Below, piece by piece: positions 33,557 to 45,407 of a DNA stretch of 64,000 bases. This DNA is from Pempheris klunzingeri (taxonomy: Eukaryota > Chordata > Actinopteri > Acropomatiformes > Pempheridae): NCBI RefSeq assembly GCF_042242105.1, contig NC_092031.1, positions 15,874,662 to 15,938,661 on the forward strand, in the 5' to 3' direction. Below the pieces are notes generated by a model. That model saw only the letters and a list, made by a program, of their open reading frames with translations, was not told the DNA's origin and ran no database searches. The stretch's first letter is position 1, and every line of letters starts with the position of its first letter. The position numbers and the translations under genes were made by a program.

Positions 33557-36500
33557 TTTGAAACTAGATTCGTTCAAAGCCACTGAGCTGGCACAAACTT
33601 TACCTTCTTCCCAGCTTGAAAACAGACTTTGCGACGACAAGGTTTGAAAATGGAGATCCCCAATGCAAGGACCACGGTCCTGATGTCCGCTCCCATGCTC
33701 CCAGAGTAAACAGGGGGACTTGTGTCAACCAAAATAGTAGCTTGTCCATGCTTATCAGTGCCATTGATGCCTTCTTTTAAGCTTTGTTATCATTAGAGGG
33801 CTGGCTGCTAATGAAGACACTGTAAACACTTGACAGCGATAATGAGAGAGGCACTGGAAACTGTGAGGTCACTGGAAAAGCAGAGACTTCCATAAAATGC
33901 CTTTTCCCAGCTCGAGGGTGAAACAAAACACATACTGTGAAAGAAACAAAACAGCACACTGCTTTCTTCACTACCATCACTGCAACATATTTCATACAGG
34001 TTAGCGTTTTTCACTCCACTCACGTGATCCAGATCCCGAAATATGACAAAAGCTGATGTCTTTGATCCATTTAAGGGTACTGATGAGGTAAATAATATCT
34101 TTGACAGACACAGATAGTTACAGGAATACATTTTTTTTAAGTGAAATACTAAAGCAGTCACCAATGGAATGGAGTAGCTTAACATATGCAATTTCATAGA
34201 CTATAAACATTTGAATCCAAACCTTTAAATTGTACTTACAGCAGTATGTCACTGGTCAGATATCAGTTACCAAATAAAAGGGAACAAAGCTATATTTGTG
34301 GTGAGAATAAAAGACGACTGTGTTCCACAAATAATCTGATTGAATTTTCTCCATCTTTTTTGTGTGGATTGTGCAAATTCTTTTGTCTGTTCAGTATTTC
34401 CCAGAGACCACCCTGTTGGTCAAGCAGGGTGGGTGGTACTCTTCTGTGTTTCTCCTTGGACTTTCTGCAGATGAAGTTTATGTCGGTGGGTTATCTCTAG
34501 TGCTCTCTTCATCCATAGTGGCTATTACTAACTACCCAGTTCTTGATCTGTTTATTCCAAACAAACAGGAAACATAGAATTCATGTAGAACTTTTTTCGT
34601 AGGAGGTGTTTGAAATGTTAGGACCAACATATGAAAACATTTTCATGAACTGATTATATTTATAGTTGGAATCTGTAAAATCTGATAGCCATGAGAGCAG
34701 GGATTAATAACGGTTCCACTGGCAAATGGAACAAAGACATGATGGTGGTGGCCTTCATCACCACATCCTGTATGTCCCAGATGGATGATGGGATTTGCTC
34801 CTTGTTCCTGTGGGGGGGTTTGAGCCTGAACCACAAGCCAGTGTGTCTGGGGACGTTGGCCTGAGTCTATCTTGGAATTTCTGTCTTTCACTCATGCAGT
34901 CACTCAGTACTTGGTTCATGCCGGGTTTCATAAAATGCTTTCATTGTGGCCCTTTCAAGCTTCCAAGAGCTCCTCTCTATGGAGTCAATCAGTGATGAAA
35001 GGCGACGACAAAATCTACTGGCATGGATACAGCAAATAATGTAGGCATGCAGGAGGAAAACAAACACAGCAGGGAAAACTGGACTGAGAGAGAGAATTGT
35101 GGTCACATTAGTTTAGATCAAATTACTGGGATGAGAAATATGCAGTATAAAGCTATTCAGTTATATCAGAGTTTGACCAATAGCTTATGGTTTTGAAGAC
35201 TGATATTAATCATCAATCATACTGAGGCATGAAATGGCCAATGTCTGGTCTTAATATAACACACGTTTTTCTGGTTTTAATTCAAGAAATTCAGAAGTAT
35301 CCAAATATTTCCTCCAGATTTTTTAATCAGATTGCAAAAGGCACTGAGACAACATTTATACCTTTAACATTTAAACTCTCCATTTAACTATTTAGTTTAA
35401 ACAGTTATTGGACGCGGAGGAACAACCTGTAAACACAACATCAATATATTATTATATTATGTAAAGTTGACGTGGTAAACTGGTAACATTCGACCATTTA
35501 CACCAGGCAGACACAGGGCAACAATTCACTGGAAGTCGTGTTTCAGTCATCCTGACAAACGTAGGCCCATTATTCACTCTGTTTTTAGTTCTGGTTTTGG
35601 TCTCCACCAACTCCTGAAAAAAAATTGGTGCTGGAAAAGTAGTGTAAAGTGATTTTAAGCAAATCTTTTTTGCTTAAAACAGCTGCCTGTCTGTATGTGG
35701 AAACGACACTGATGAAATTTTAACCAGTAAAACAGTAAAGTTTTGGGCCATGAAACCAGCTGAAAGTTGCTAAAACGCCTCTTAGAGCTATGGTAGTTCT
35801 CAGTGAGAATCACTGATCTAATATACAGTCATCTGGACATTACATTTCTGTATTCATGCGAGGAACTAAACAAAAATGAACATTAATGAGTTATTAATGA
35901 CATTAACATGAATGAAATTTGATATAATCAAATGCAAATATCCCTACAGGTTTCCAGACTTCTTAATTGTAACTCCAGAGAAGAAGAGGTCAGAGAAAAA
36001 AGAATAAATGTCATGCTACCTTACACTTTTGACTGGCGAATATATCGTTATTTTTATTAGCGATATACACATAGACTGTATAAAACAAGTTATAGTAATA
36101 AACCAAGATATTTGCCGGACTTTACATAAGAAATAAGCATCTAATGTAATGTCGTCTATCTCGTATGATATTAACATATAGTAAGTTATGGTAGGTACAT
36201 TTCAAATGTGCATAAATGTTTTGATATTTTTTTAAAAAAACCTAAGAAAGTCAACATGTATCTTTGACCATATGTACAATTCAGTTTATTTCCATACCAT
36301 TTGTTACAGCACACATGACATAACTATTCAGATTCACTTTTAGCCATACAGTTATATGGAGGGATGCATGTCTCCCCTTTTACTTACTATGGAAATCTAC
36401 TATACTTAAAAGACTGTACATGTCATCCTTAATAAAAAAGTATTTATGTATTAGAGGGACATACTGAATAGCCACAGGAAGTACTATAACCTTGTACTTT

Positions 36501-37548
36501 GAGAGGATTTAGTACCCTCAGCTTCCCCAACATGCACAGCAGGTGGCAGCAACACACTGTTATTCCTCTGTGCTGTATCATGTAACACAGACAGGCTGTA
36601 CAATGCTTGTAGTACATTAAATCTCAGTAGGGTGGCAGAATACACTCATTATATTACAAGATATAAACAAATGACTATAGAAACATAGTTCAAAGAAGGT
36701 ATTACCTCTCATGCATGAGTAACATATCTTGCTAATATATGGGAGGTGATCAATGACAACAGTGTGTCACCCCGTGTGACACATCACTTGAGAATAAGTA
36801 CCATTTAGTATGCATTAGTAACTACAGTATTTACATGACATGGGTTGGTTAGTTTGGAGGATGTAAACATGCTCCCTTGCAGCCACTGCGCCCCCCCTGA
36901 GTTGATGAGTTTGCATGAAGTTCATCAGTTTGTCCAAAATTCAGTTTGCAGTAGAGCAAGCAGTAGAGGATACTGATGTCAGAAGGTTTCAGAAACTGTT
37001 GAAACTCAGACTCAACGTAGGTGGATCCAGCTCCCAAACCAGGCCTGAGTCCAGGCTGAGACCGGAGAAAGTCAATGTTAAAGCAGGCAAGATCACTTTA
37101 TAAAAGTGAAAATGTGCTGAAAAAGTTTGTGAAGGATCAACAGAGATGACCTGCAGGAGTTCAACATCGAGTCAGTCAATACATAGAAGATTTTGGACCA
37201 TTACATACACAGGATTGTAAGAGCACTTCTTAAAACTGCTTTTGGATGAGGGGAGAAAAATAAAAGAAAGTGGCCTTGGTGAAGAAGAACACTATGAAAA
37301 TTGTTAAATAAGCAAGAAAAAGTCGAGTCAAGGTCCGATCATGGAGAGAGACTGGTCCAAGGTTCAGAAAAGAGTTCTCACACTGAGACTCAGGAGCCCT
37401 GCCTGTCGTATCAGTCGTATCCTCAGCTGTCCTCATCACTGCTGACCTCTTCGATGTGGAAATGCCCTCTGGATATATGCTGAGCCTACATGTATGTCCT
37501 CCATATAATCTTGTATCTTCAGTTATCGCACGTGCGGTGTTTCCGTCC
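33557..37548. other. Intergenic region between gdf10 and gdf2
   Basis: About 4 kb. It should hold the gdf2 promoter and 5' UTR and the gdf10 3' UTR (minus-strand AATAAA near 36284). A dispersed repeat lies at about 35480-35610. AT-rich, non-coding sequence fills 35600-36850. No exon supported. Confidence 0.5.
35480..35610 (+). repeat. Dispersed fish repeat (TTTTGGTCTCCACCAACTC family), second copy
   Basis: Includes CGACCATTTACACCAGGCAG, CTCTGTTTTTAGTTCTGG and TTTTGGTCTCCACCAACTCC. Matches 19960-20050 and 61545-61670. Ends approximate. Confidence 0.5.
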
Positions 37549-37740
37549 CTATCTGCAGGCACAGGTGTCCACAGACATACCGGGGTAAACCTTGAGCACC
37601 ATATTCCTGTTTGGATCCAGGAAAAGAACGCTAAGGGGACTCATCTTCTCTGGGACGCAGCATGGCTCAGGTACACCAGGGACGATTCCCACCGCTCTGA
37701 CAATGCTCTGGATGGTGGCATGATTGGAAGGACGCACCAC
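37549..37740 (-). CDS. gdf10: gdf10 coding exon 3
   Basis: 192 bases, phase 0, encoding [20 protein letters not shown] to DTCACR and a TAG stop: the second half of the cystine knot. Acceptor TCTCTAG. Confidence 0.95.
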   Translation of the reverse strand: MVRPSNHATIQSIVRAVGIVPGVPEPCCVPEKMSPLSVLFLDPNRNMVLKVYPGMSVDTCACR

Positions 37741-40570
37741 CTAGAGAAACGAGTGGTAGTAAAAGGGATTAATGTTTATACAACTTAGTGTTAAAACTGT
37801 CCAAATACATCTAAAAAGATGGCAACTCGTGCCGGATAAGAGCTGACTTGTATATACAAGTGACCAAAAACTGTTAAAACTTTTTGACTGAAACATTTTC
37901 TTTATGTTTGTTTCTAGTTTTTATCAGTTTTGCCTTTTTCTTTAAGAATTTAAACATATTTCATGCCATTATGTGTAGTTCACAATTAAAAGTCTTAAAG
38001 CAAAAAAAAGTGAAAAAATTCAGTAAAATATACGAAAACTGTCTCTCTGGCTCACTTTTGGGATGGGGAATCCACAGGTCCCGGCACAGTAAAAGGCATC
38101 AAACGACTTGGGTGCCAAAACCCATTCGCTCCAGCCGATGTCTGCAAAGTCCACCTTGAGGTAGCGCCTGGAGCAGACCCTGGGCTCGCTCCACTGTCTC
38201 CTCCTGGCCTTTTTCATTGTCCTCTCATCGAAGCTGAGCACCTGGGGCTTACTCAGGCTCTCGCTGCTCTCCTGACCCTGCTTCCTTCCTGGTTTCACTG
38301 CGGCTTTGGATTTTGCTGGGAAATACGTGTTCTGCCACAGTTCGTGATTCTTGAACGTGTTGAACTGGACCTCTGGGATGTCGTTGGTTTGCATCTGCAG
38401 ATTGAGCTCCCTCCGAATCCTTGAGGCTGAGGCTGAAGCTGAGGGGGGGGTGTCCTCCCCTACAGGGAAGGACCCATACCGCTGGAGGGACATGGCCACA
38501 CTGTTCGGCTCATCAATGGCTCGGTCATCGGCGTATACCAAGATATAGGGCAGGTTGGCTGAGGAGAGGCGCTCTTGGCCGTGAGGACTCCTCTGCTGCA
38601 CCGTAGCTGCCCCGAACCCCATATCGAACTCCACTGTGACCACAAGCTCTTTGACTTTCCTGGCGTGTTTCAAAACCGCCGTTACATCCCTTGTTTGCCA
38701 AGAGCCTTTCTTGAAAGGAGCCAGAGTTATGTTTCCCAGCGGTGCTGCAAAAGCCGAGTTTGGGGCTGATCCATGGAAGAGGAGCCGTGGGGAGGGAGGA
38801 TGGGGATGCTGGAGTCCGGCGGGTGGGTGGCGAGGCCTCCGGAAACGCCACGGTCGCTGGTGGTGGCGGGGTCGCTTGTAGAGGAAATGAAAAGAGGCGA
38901 AGAGGATGAGCTCTGATTGTTGGATGGAGGACAGGTTGAACTGGAACATGTCTTTGCCATGCAAGACCCCTAGGGACAATGAAAAGAAAGAAGAATGATA
39001 CGATTGTCGAACTTATGAGGTAACTGACAAACAACCTTGGTTTTCTCTTGTCCTCCATGTTTTTTGTAATTTGTCAGTTGGCACTAAACAGTGATGTGCT
39101 TTGCTGGTTCCACCACACAGATGTTTTGTCAGACAGATGCTAAAGCCCTGAAGGAGGATCTCTCTCTGAAACGAACAATAAAGACCACTACAGCGATCGA
39201 GTTGCTGCCTTGAACTTTTCCTCCCCCTCTGTTCTTTTTCCTCCTCTATCATCTCGCTCTGGCACGTTTTGACTGACATGAATAACAGCATCCAATATAT
39301 CTTCTGCAAAATGTTGCCCAACACATCTGACTGACATAAGCAGCAGCATGGAAAATATTAAGCGTGCCACGCTGAAGTGCCTGCTTCACGCATCACCAAA
39401 AGCCTCATCCTAGATGCCTGTAGTCTTGAAGTTCAACCTTGTCTCCTACACTTCCACCACAGCCTGAAAGACAAACACTGGATCTGTCCAGTAGGTCTGT
39501 TGCAGGCATATGGAAATGCTTAAAGGAGAAAGAGCTCCTCTGAGGCTGTTCGCTGTGCAGCCGGTGTCTGAGCGTGATAATAGGCTCTTGTCTAACACCT
39601 AGGCTGTTGCAGCTACCGGGCAAATAACAGCGGTAGAGATTTTAAAGTCCCCAAGTTCAGTAAATCGTAACACTGACGGAGCATAGAGGTGAGGATGTTC
39701 AGCACAGAGGGGAGCAAGAGCTGCTGTGTGATTGACAAAACACCTGCCTTTTGGATGTTTAGGATGTTGCACTGATGAAAAATTTAAGCTCAGACATTTT
39801 TCAGGTATTATAGTGTGTGCAAGAAGTTTAATGTGGACTCTCTACCTTTTTCTGTATTTTTAGCCTGTATAAGTAAAACAAAACTGACAACACAAAATTG
39901 AGATTAAGAACACGTACAGATAACATATATTTTGAGTTTCATTCAAGGATAAGTAGAATAAAAGTTTCACTTGAGTAAAGAATCACACTGTTAGCTGATT
40001 CAACTTTTATGATTTTTAAATTGCTTTAGGAAAGAAACAGTCAGTCTATTTTCAAGAGGCATTTTGTATCACATGAGCACCAAGTGGATATCAGTTGAAT
40101 TATGACTTGAGTAACACAAAAGCATGCTTCAAAAATGCAAGTAAACCTAATTCAAATCAATAAATGGTGATAATTACCACTATGTTGTGTCATGATAATG
40201 CAGGGATTTTTAATTAAGAACATAATAATGTAAACCTCCCTACTTACAGTCAAAGCCACAGCAGGAACTATGATTTAACTGAGTTAATAAACGCGTGTGG
40301 TTACTCACTCGGGGCAGCTTTAAAGCTTCTCACGGTGTTTCCGTCCCTCTGGCTCTGCGGCTCTTTACTGTACTTCTCGTACACTTTGAACATGTTGATG
40401 GAAACCATGTCCCGGTTTGCGCTGTCGTGCGCAAAGACGCGCTGCTCCACAGCCGGTGAGACATCTGCACCTTGACGCACGGCTTCACCAAGATCCTCAG
40501 ACACGAGTTTACCCCAGCTCGACTCCAGAATCAGCAAGAAATGCAGAGTGTGTAAAAGTCGGCTCGCCAT
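37549..40570 (-). CDS. gdf10: Growth differentiation factor 10 / BMP3b
   Basis: Secreted ligand of the BMP3/GDF10 subgroup of the TGF-beta superfamily. Coding exons 40309-40570, 38056-38969 and 37549-37740 (262, 914 and 192 nt) join in phase to 455 aa. The start at 40570 has the context ACCATGG and opens a short signal peptide; an in-frame ATG nine codons upstream (40597) is weaker. Prodomain marks: [24 protein letters not shown] and [13 protein letters not shown] basic stretch KKARRR precedes the C-terminal domain (353-455), whose seven cysteines appear as [33 protein letters not shown] and DTCACR. The intron inside the knot, after GFPIPK, is the arrangement of GDF10. A Pro/His/Arg-rich segment (about 38780-38890) is less conserved. 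BMP3 is the alternative; neighbours and sequence favour gdf10. Confidence 0.95.
38056..38969 (-). CDS. gdf10: gdf10 coding exon 2
   Basis: 914 bases encoding most of the prodomain and the first half of the mature ligand, ending CGFPIPK. Acceptor CCCTAG, donor GTGAGC; intron 2 (37741-38055) is only 315 bp. Confidence 0.94.
38970..40308 (-). other. gdf10 intron 1
   Basis: 1339 bp with GTGAGT donor and CCCTAG acceptor. No repeat or exon recognised inside. Confidence 0.85.
40309..40570 (-). CDS. gdf10: gdf10 coding exon 1
   Basis: Encodes residues 1-87 plus one base: signal peptide, [20 protein letters not shown] and RSFKAAP. Donor GTGAGT. Confidence 0.93.
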
Positions 40571-43500
40571 GGTTGAAACTGTAGGAAATGATTCCATTAA
40601 AGCGAAACTTTTTTCAGGAAAAAAGGACCGAGTGCGCGCTGCCTTTCTGCTTCTCGATGGCTGATGCCCACCCAGACTTCAAGCCCGTATCCAGGTAATC
40701 CGTGTCGGACCCGCACTCCACGGTTCACGGTCTACAGCTGTGTCCACAATGGGAGGAGACCGGAGGAGGACGCATGCATGAAGCTCCGCTGCTGCATGAC
40801 AGATGGTGACGCCTCGGAGCGCACAGCCAACGAGAAATATGCAGCCTTTTAGGTGAACTGCTTTGGAGCAAAGTTACAAACAGAAGAGAAGATTAAAGCT
40901 GCACTACACATGCAACATCAATTCACTCCACCACCGGGAGGGAGCTGGAGGAAGACGTTAAGGGGTCAGCTGGTGTCAGACACTGAGATCAAATACGAGG
41001 TTTTATGGCTGCCAAGTTTAACAAAAGAGATTCAAGAAATATATAATTTTCTAATTTCTAACAATATCTGCGTGTGAGATTGTGTACTCATGCCTGAATC
41101 ATCCTGAAATTGGCTTTTCATTGATATCAAAACCACATTTGATGTGGGTCAAGTGTTTTTCATGAGGAGGCTGGTGGTCATGGAGCAGAACATTATTAAA
41201 AGATCAACAAACATCCAGGAAGAATGTAAAAAAGGAGAAATGCTGAACAGAATGGTTGGTATAATAATTTGCCACATTTCTGTCTGTTTTTAGCAGATTT
41301 ATATATTTTTTTCTCACGTAGGAAACCAATCAGACTTTATTTGCTCAGGTTTTAAATATTCAGCCTTCACCCTAATGATAACTGAATGAAGAAGCTGTCT
41401 CAGCTGTCATATCAGCTTTGAGTGGTAAAAGCAAACCCAGCATGTGAAACCAGTGTTGCAGCATGTGGGGACTGAACTGAAGATGGTTATCTCAGACTCA
41501 GGACGGCCGACAGCTCGTCAACATGAGCGACAAGCAGCCAACAGCAGAAAGAGAGCCGCTGTCTGACGTCTGTTTGGAGTCTCCTCTGCTTTCTGTGTTT
41601 CTGATGCACCACAATAGGTCCCCTGTGAGAGACTGCCACCACAGGTCAGACAACTATTAAAATACCTCCTGCTGGTCCTGAGTGGGATCACAAGGGGCTC
41701 TTTGACACCACCGTGTCTTACATCAGGGATAAAGGACCCCGCTGGGACCGGGGTCCCCTTCAGTAAAACACTGGTGTGTTTAAAGGTTGTGCTGCTTCAA
41801 TGAAAGAGCCAGATAGCATCTGTCTCCACCCAGGCGGCTATCAGACTCTGTTATCACTCAGCGTGGGGTTGTCTGATTGGTTCTGATGGGGTTAGAAAAA
41901 CTAACGGTGCTCTTATGAGTTTTCTTTTGATGGTGTGATGCTTTTTTTAATGAGTGGTTCCAACACAAATTGATGTGGAATTGGGGACGATGAGTTCTGT
42001 CGCATTAAAATGATCATCAAACCCAGACGAAAACTACCGCTAAGCATTTCATCAAACACTTAAAGCGACCAGTGTTTGTGTTTTCCTGACGGGGGGTGGT
42101 GGTCATGCGAATAATGACTCTTCTCAGAAACAAAGCCGGCAGTAGCTAAGGCTTGGTTTCCAACTGGCCCCTTGGGACCTGGGGCCCTGAAATTAGCTTG
42201 ATGTTGTTATAGTGCCACAAGACCTCTTAGGAAAGGGGTCAGAGGAGACGGTTTGGGGAATAAAGGGCATGATTTGGATACTAGAGTCTCATCCAATCTG
42301 CTAGCCAACATTTTTTTAACCATGACCACAATATTTTATTGTCCGAAGTTTAACCACATCTGTTGTCAGAGATAATTTTGTTTGTTGGCACTTATTTAAA
42401 ACTAACTTTCCACTTGGATGTTTTTTTCTTCAAGATTGGTGTACAATTATTTTTGGCATAGGTCCGTTCAGGCAGAGCTGTGAAATTAAGGAGCTTATTG
42501 ATCTGAGTTGTTTCATTCATGCTTCACAATCACTGGCTCAATGACCAGCTTACAAACATCCAGTCATATTCCCACAGATGCACAGGGCACCCATTATAAC
42601 CTGATACTTGTTAGTGTTTGCTGCTGCAGCTCCATCCATCAGCCCAACCTCTTTGTTCATACGCTAAGCTCTCGGTGTTGTTGATTTAATGCAGCTGCGT
42701 GGAACTTTTAATTTTGTGGTGATGTTGGCGGTCCCTGTGGACTAAAGCGGTAGTGTTTCCAGGAATTAAGACAGCATTTGTGCACCTCAGAAAGATAGAA
42801 AAGCGTATTGGAAAATGAAGGGTGTAGTTTGGATTAAGGGCACTGGACCTTGAGATGATCGCTCCCCACGGCATCTCCAGCCAGACTAGCTGGACCAAGT
42901 GCTGCAGTGGGCGGTGCGCCTGCCTCAGTGGGACAGGGAAGAGTTTCATCAGAGTCACACCTAGTGACGCACCTAGTGACCTAGTGAGGCATTAAGAATT
43001 ACAAAATAGAAACAGCCAGTGTAGCATGTTTTCACTGATGGTCTTATTGGTTTATATAGGTCATATAGAGGCATAATTATTAAACTGTGGCTGTTTCATA
43101 ACCTGTTAAAAAGTCCTCATATTTGGTTTAACTAAGAATTAATATTCATGTATGTGTTTATTAATGTGGGGCTTAGCTCTCCCGGCAATGTCGTCGCTCC
43201 TGCCCACTCTGTGCATGAGTCTGTCATTTTATTTTCCCCTTACATGCTGAACACTTGCTCTTTGGTTTGTGCGGCAGGCACAAACACTGATATTTACCGC
43301 TGACATCAGAAGACTATCAAACTCTATTGTGCCAACCTGCCTTGTGGACATACGTCATCCAAAAGGCCCGCGCTCCGAATTGACTCCTCTGGTGAAGCAG
43401 CTATAGCCTCCGAGCCAAAACTGTTTCACCAGGGTGACCAGCCACCACTTCAAAGGTAATTTAAACCTTTGTGAGTACTTGTCACACCCACAGCAAACTT

Positions 43501-43890
43501 CATAAGACGCCTCTTACAACAGCTTTGCTGCAACAGGAGAAGCAGAGAAAATGTCAGAGCGCACATTTAGACGAACAAACCTCATAATTTGTTGAATTGA
43601 AAACTGTTGTATCCAATGAGCATAAATTCTCAATGATCATAAAGTCACCTCATTATCGTGGGTTTGCAGCCAGAGATCAAAGAAGCGTGTCCGGGCCTGT
43701 GTTCCACACACGTCAGCCAAAATACCAACACCAACACCAGCAGAGGTATAATAATAGTCAATATTAGGTGTTTAAGCACAAATATTAAACCATAGTTGAG
43801 GCTTTATGTCCCATGAGGAGTGTGTAGCTTGTTCTATGAATAAAACAGTCATCTTTATAGCTGTGCTGGAAATATCTCAGCTCGTCATGG
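40571..43890. other. Region upstream of gdf10, no gene seen
   Basis: The first 300 bases are the presumed gdf10 5' UTR and promoter (CpG-containing, with GCGCGC near 40636). The remainder has only short ORFs without family resemblance and no obvious repeat. Confidence 0.45.
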
Positions 43891-43894
43891 TCTC

Positions 43895-44160
43895 TGCGTT
43901 TGGACAGTTAAACATTTCTGGGAAATACACTTTTTTCTTTGTTGCCGAGAACAAGATGAGAACATTCAAACTACTGTCGTGTCTGTATGTGAAATAAGAA
44001 GCTAAATTCAGCAGCTTGTTAGCTTGGCAGAAAGACAGGAAGCAGGGGAGACAGCTAGCCTGCCGCCCCTGTCCGATCATAATAATCCACCTACCGGCAC
44101 CTGTAGAACTCACTAGTGAACAGGTTTTTATCTTGTTTGTTTATTTCATACAAAAACGTG
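43895..44160 (+). mobile_element. Fragment of a TIR DNA element (GACATTTTGGGAAATACG family)
   Basis: Reads GGACAGTTAAACATTTCTGG then GAAATACAC, GTTGCCGAGAACAAGATGAG, CAGCTAGCCTG and CTTGTTTGTTTATTTCATAC. It aligns with the reverse complement of the right part of the element at 49286-49927. The terminal repeat is eroded and there is no transposase ORF. Confidence 0.65.
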
Positions 44161-44772
44161 GTGAGGCGAGAGTGCCATCGATCTGCTCATCTACCTCTCA
44201 GCAAGAACATGAATATGCATTTTTTTTTTTTTACCATCATCCATTCATGCTCCATCTTGGCTGTTTTCTATATTGTTAAAGGCCTTTCTAGACGTTCTAG
44301 CAGTGAAATGTTGACCAGGGCATTTCAAATGAGGCTGTAATTTGGGGGTCAGCAAACCTGAAAAGGTTGAGAACCAGTCTTGTTAGACAGCAATAGAAAC
44401 ACCAGACCCTAAATGCAGGCCAAAATTCATGTCCTCTATTACACATTGAGACTCATTTAAAATTTTTCATCTCATATGACATCATGGGTGAGTCACCTCT
44501 CCTCCACCTCCCTGTCGTCCTTCTCCTTCGCAGGGTAAAATGGGAAGTGTAGCCCCCCAAAATATGCTCTCATTCACAGAATATTTGCCTGGGGTGCTCA
44601 TCAGGACAAGGAGGAGGACAGACGAGCCCACCATGTTTCTTTTGGCCCGAGACCCCATCCTTCATCCTCCCCCTTTTCCCCTCCTCTTCCTCCCTTTGAC
44701 TTGTTTTCATACTGCTGGCTGGGGCTGAATGACCATTCATACTCGCTGCTGCTGGATATGGATGTTTGTGTT

Positions 44773-44776
<4 letters not shown>

Positions 44777-44804
<28 letters not shown>
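44777..44804. repeat. (GT)n microsatellite
   Basis: About 14 GT units, first of four dinucleotide tracts within 600 bp. Confidence 0.95.
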
Positions 44805-44811
<7 letters not shown>

Positions 44812-44859
44812 AAGTCTGAGGGGCATGACATCCCCTCATCTAATGTCTGCCAAGCCATC

Positions 44860-44861
<2 letters not shown>

Positions 44862-44907
<46 letters not shown>
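44862..44907. repeat. (CA)n microsatellite
   Basis: About 23 CA units, in inverted relation to the GT tract 57 bp to its left. Confidence 0.97.
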
Positions 44908-44909
<2 letters not shown>

Positions 44910-45029
44910 CACACATACACTCACCGTGCTCCACTCCAGTCTGGATTCTGTGCCATACCTCCCTCATAGAGAGCCGCAGTCATGCCACTTCAGTTCACAT
45001 CACTCAACCAAGAGTGACAGGTCCACCCA

Positions 45030-45033
<4 letters not shown>

Positions 45034-45072
<39 letters not shown>
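45034..45072. repeat. (CA)n microsatellite
   Basis: About 19 CA units, followed by an imperfect CA-rich tail to about 45095. Confidence 0.95.
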
Positions 45073-45077
<5 letters not shown>

Positions 45078-45356
45078 GACACAGACACACACACAGCCCT
45101 GCCGCTCTCTCTGGGAGATATCCGGTTGTCTCACGCATTAGTGTTGCAAGTAGCCGCAGCAGTGCCAGCTGAAAGAGGAATGTCTGCTGCTGTCAGAGGG
45201 GGAACCTGCGCATTAGAAATTTATGACTGCAAATCACCGCAATTTGCCAGACTTAACGGTGAAAAAACAACAACTGACATCCGAGGAGAATTAGACCACA
45301 TTTATTCATTCATGCAGCACCTGGGGAACTCACTGACAGAGGAGTCATCCATGTCG

Positions 45357-45376
45357 CGTGTGTGTGTGTGTGTGTG
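45357..45376. repeat. (GT)n microsatellite
   Basis: About 10 GT units; GTGTGT continues imperfectly to about 45407. Confidence 0.9.
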
Positions 45377-45407
45377 ACAGGGAGCGTGACAGAGAGTGTG
45401 TGTGTTT

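Noticed and set aside
38525..39058. 177-aa minus-strand ORF overlapping gdf10 exon 2
   Set aside because: A different frame of the same GC-rich exon. The gdf10 frame carries all family motifs and the splice phases fit; this one has none.
42686..42958. 90-aa minus-strand ORF ending in QHHHKIKSSTQLH
   Set aside because: No recognisable family, no splice context and isolated; within chance expectation for this length of DNA.
44601..45172. Long ORFs on both strands rich in TH/CV repeats
   Set aside because: Produced by translation of (CA)n and (GT)n microsatellites.
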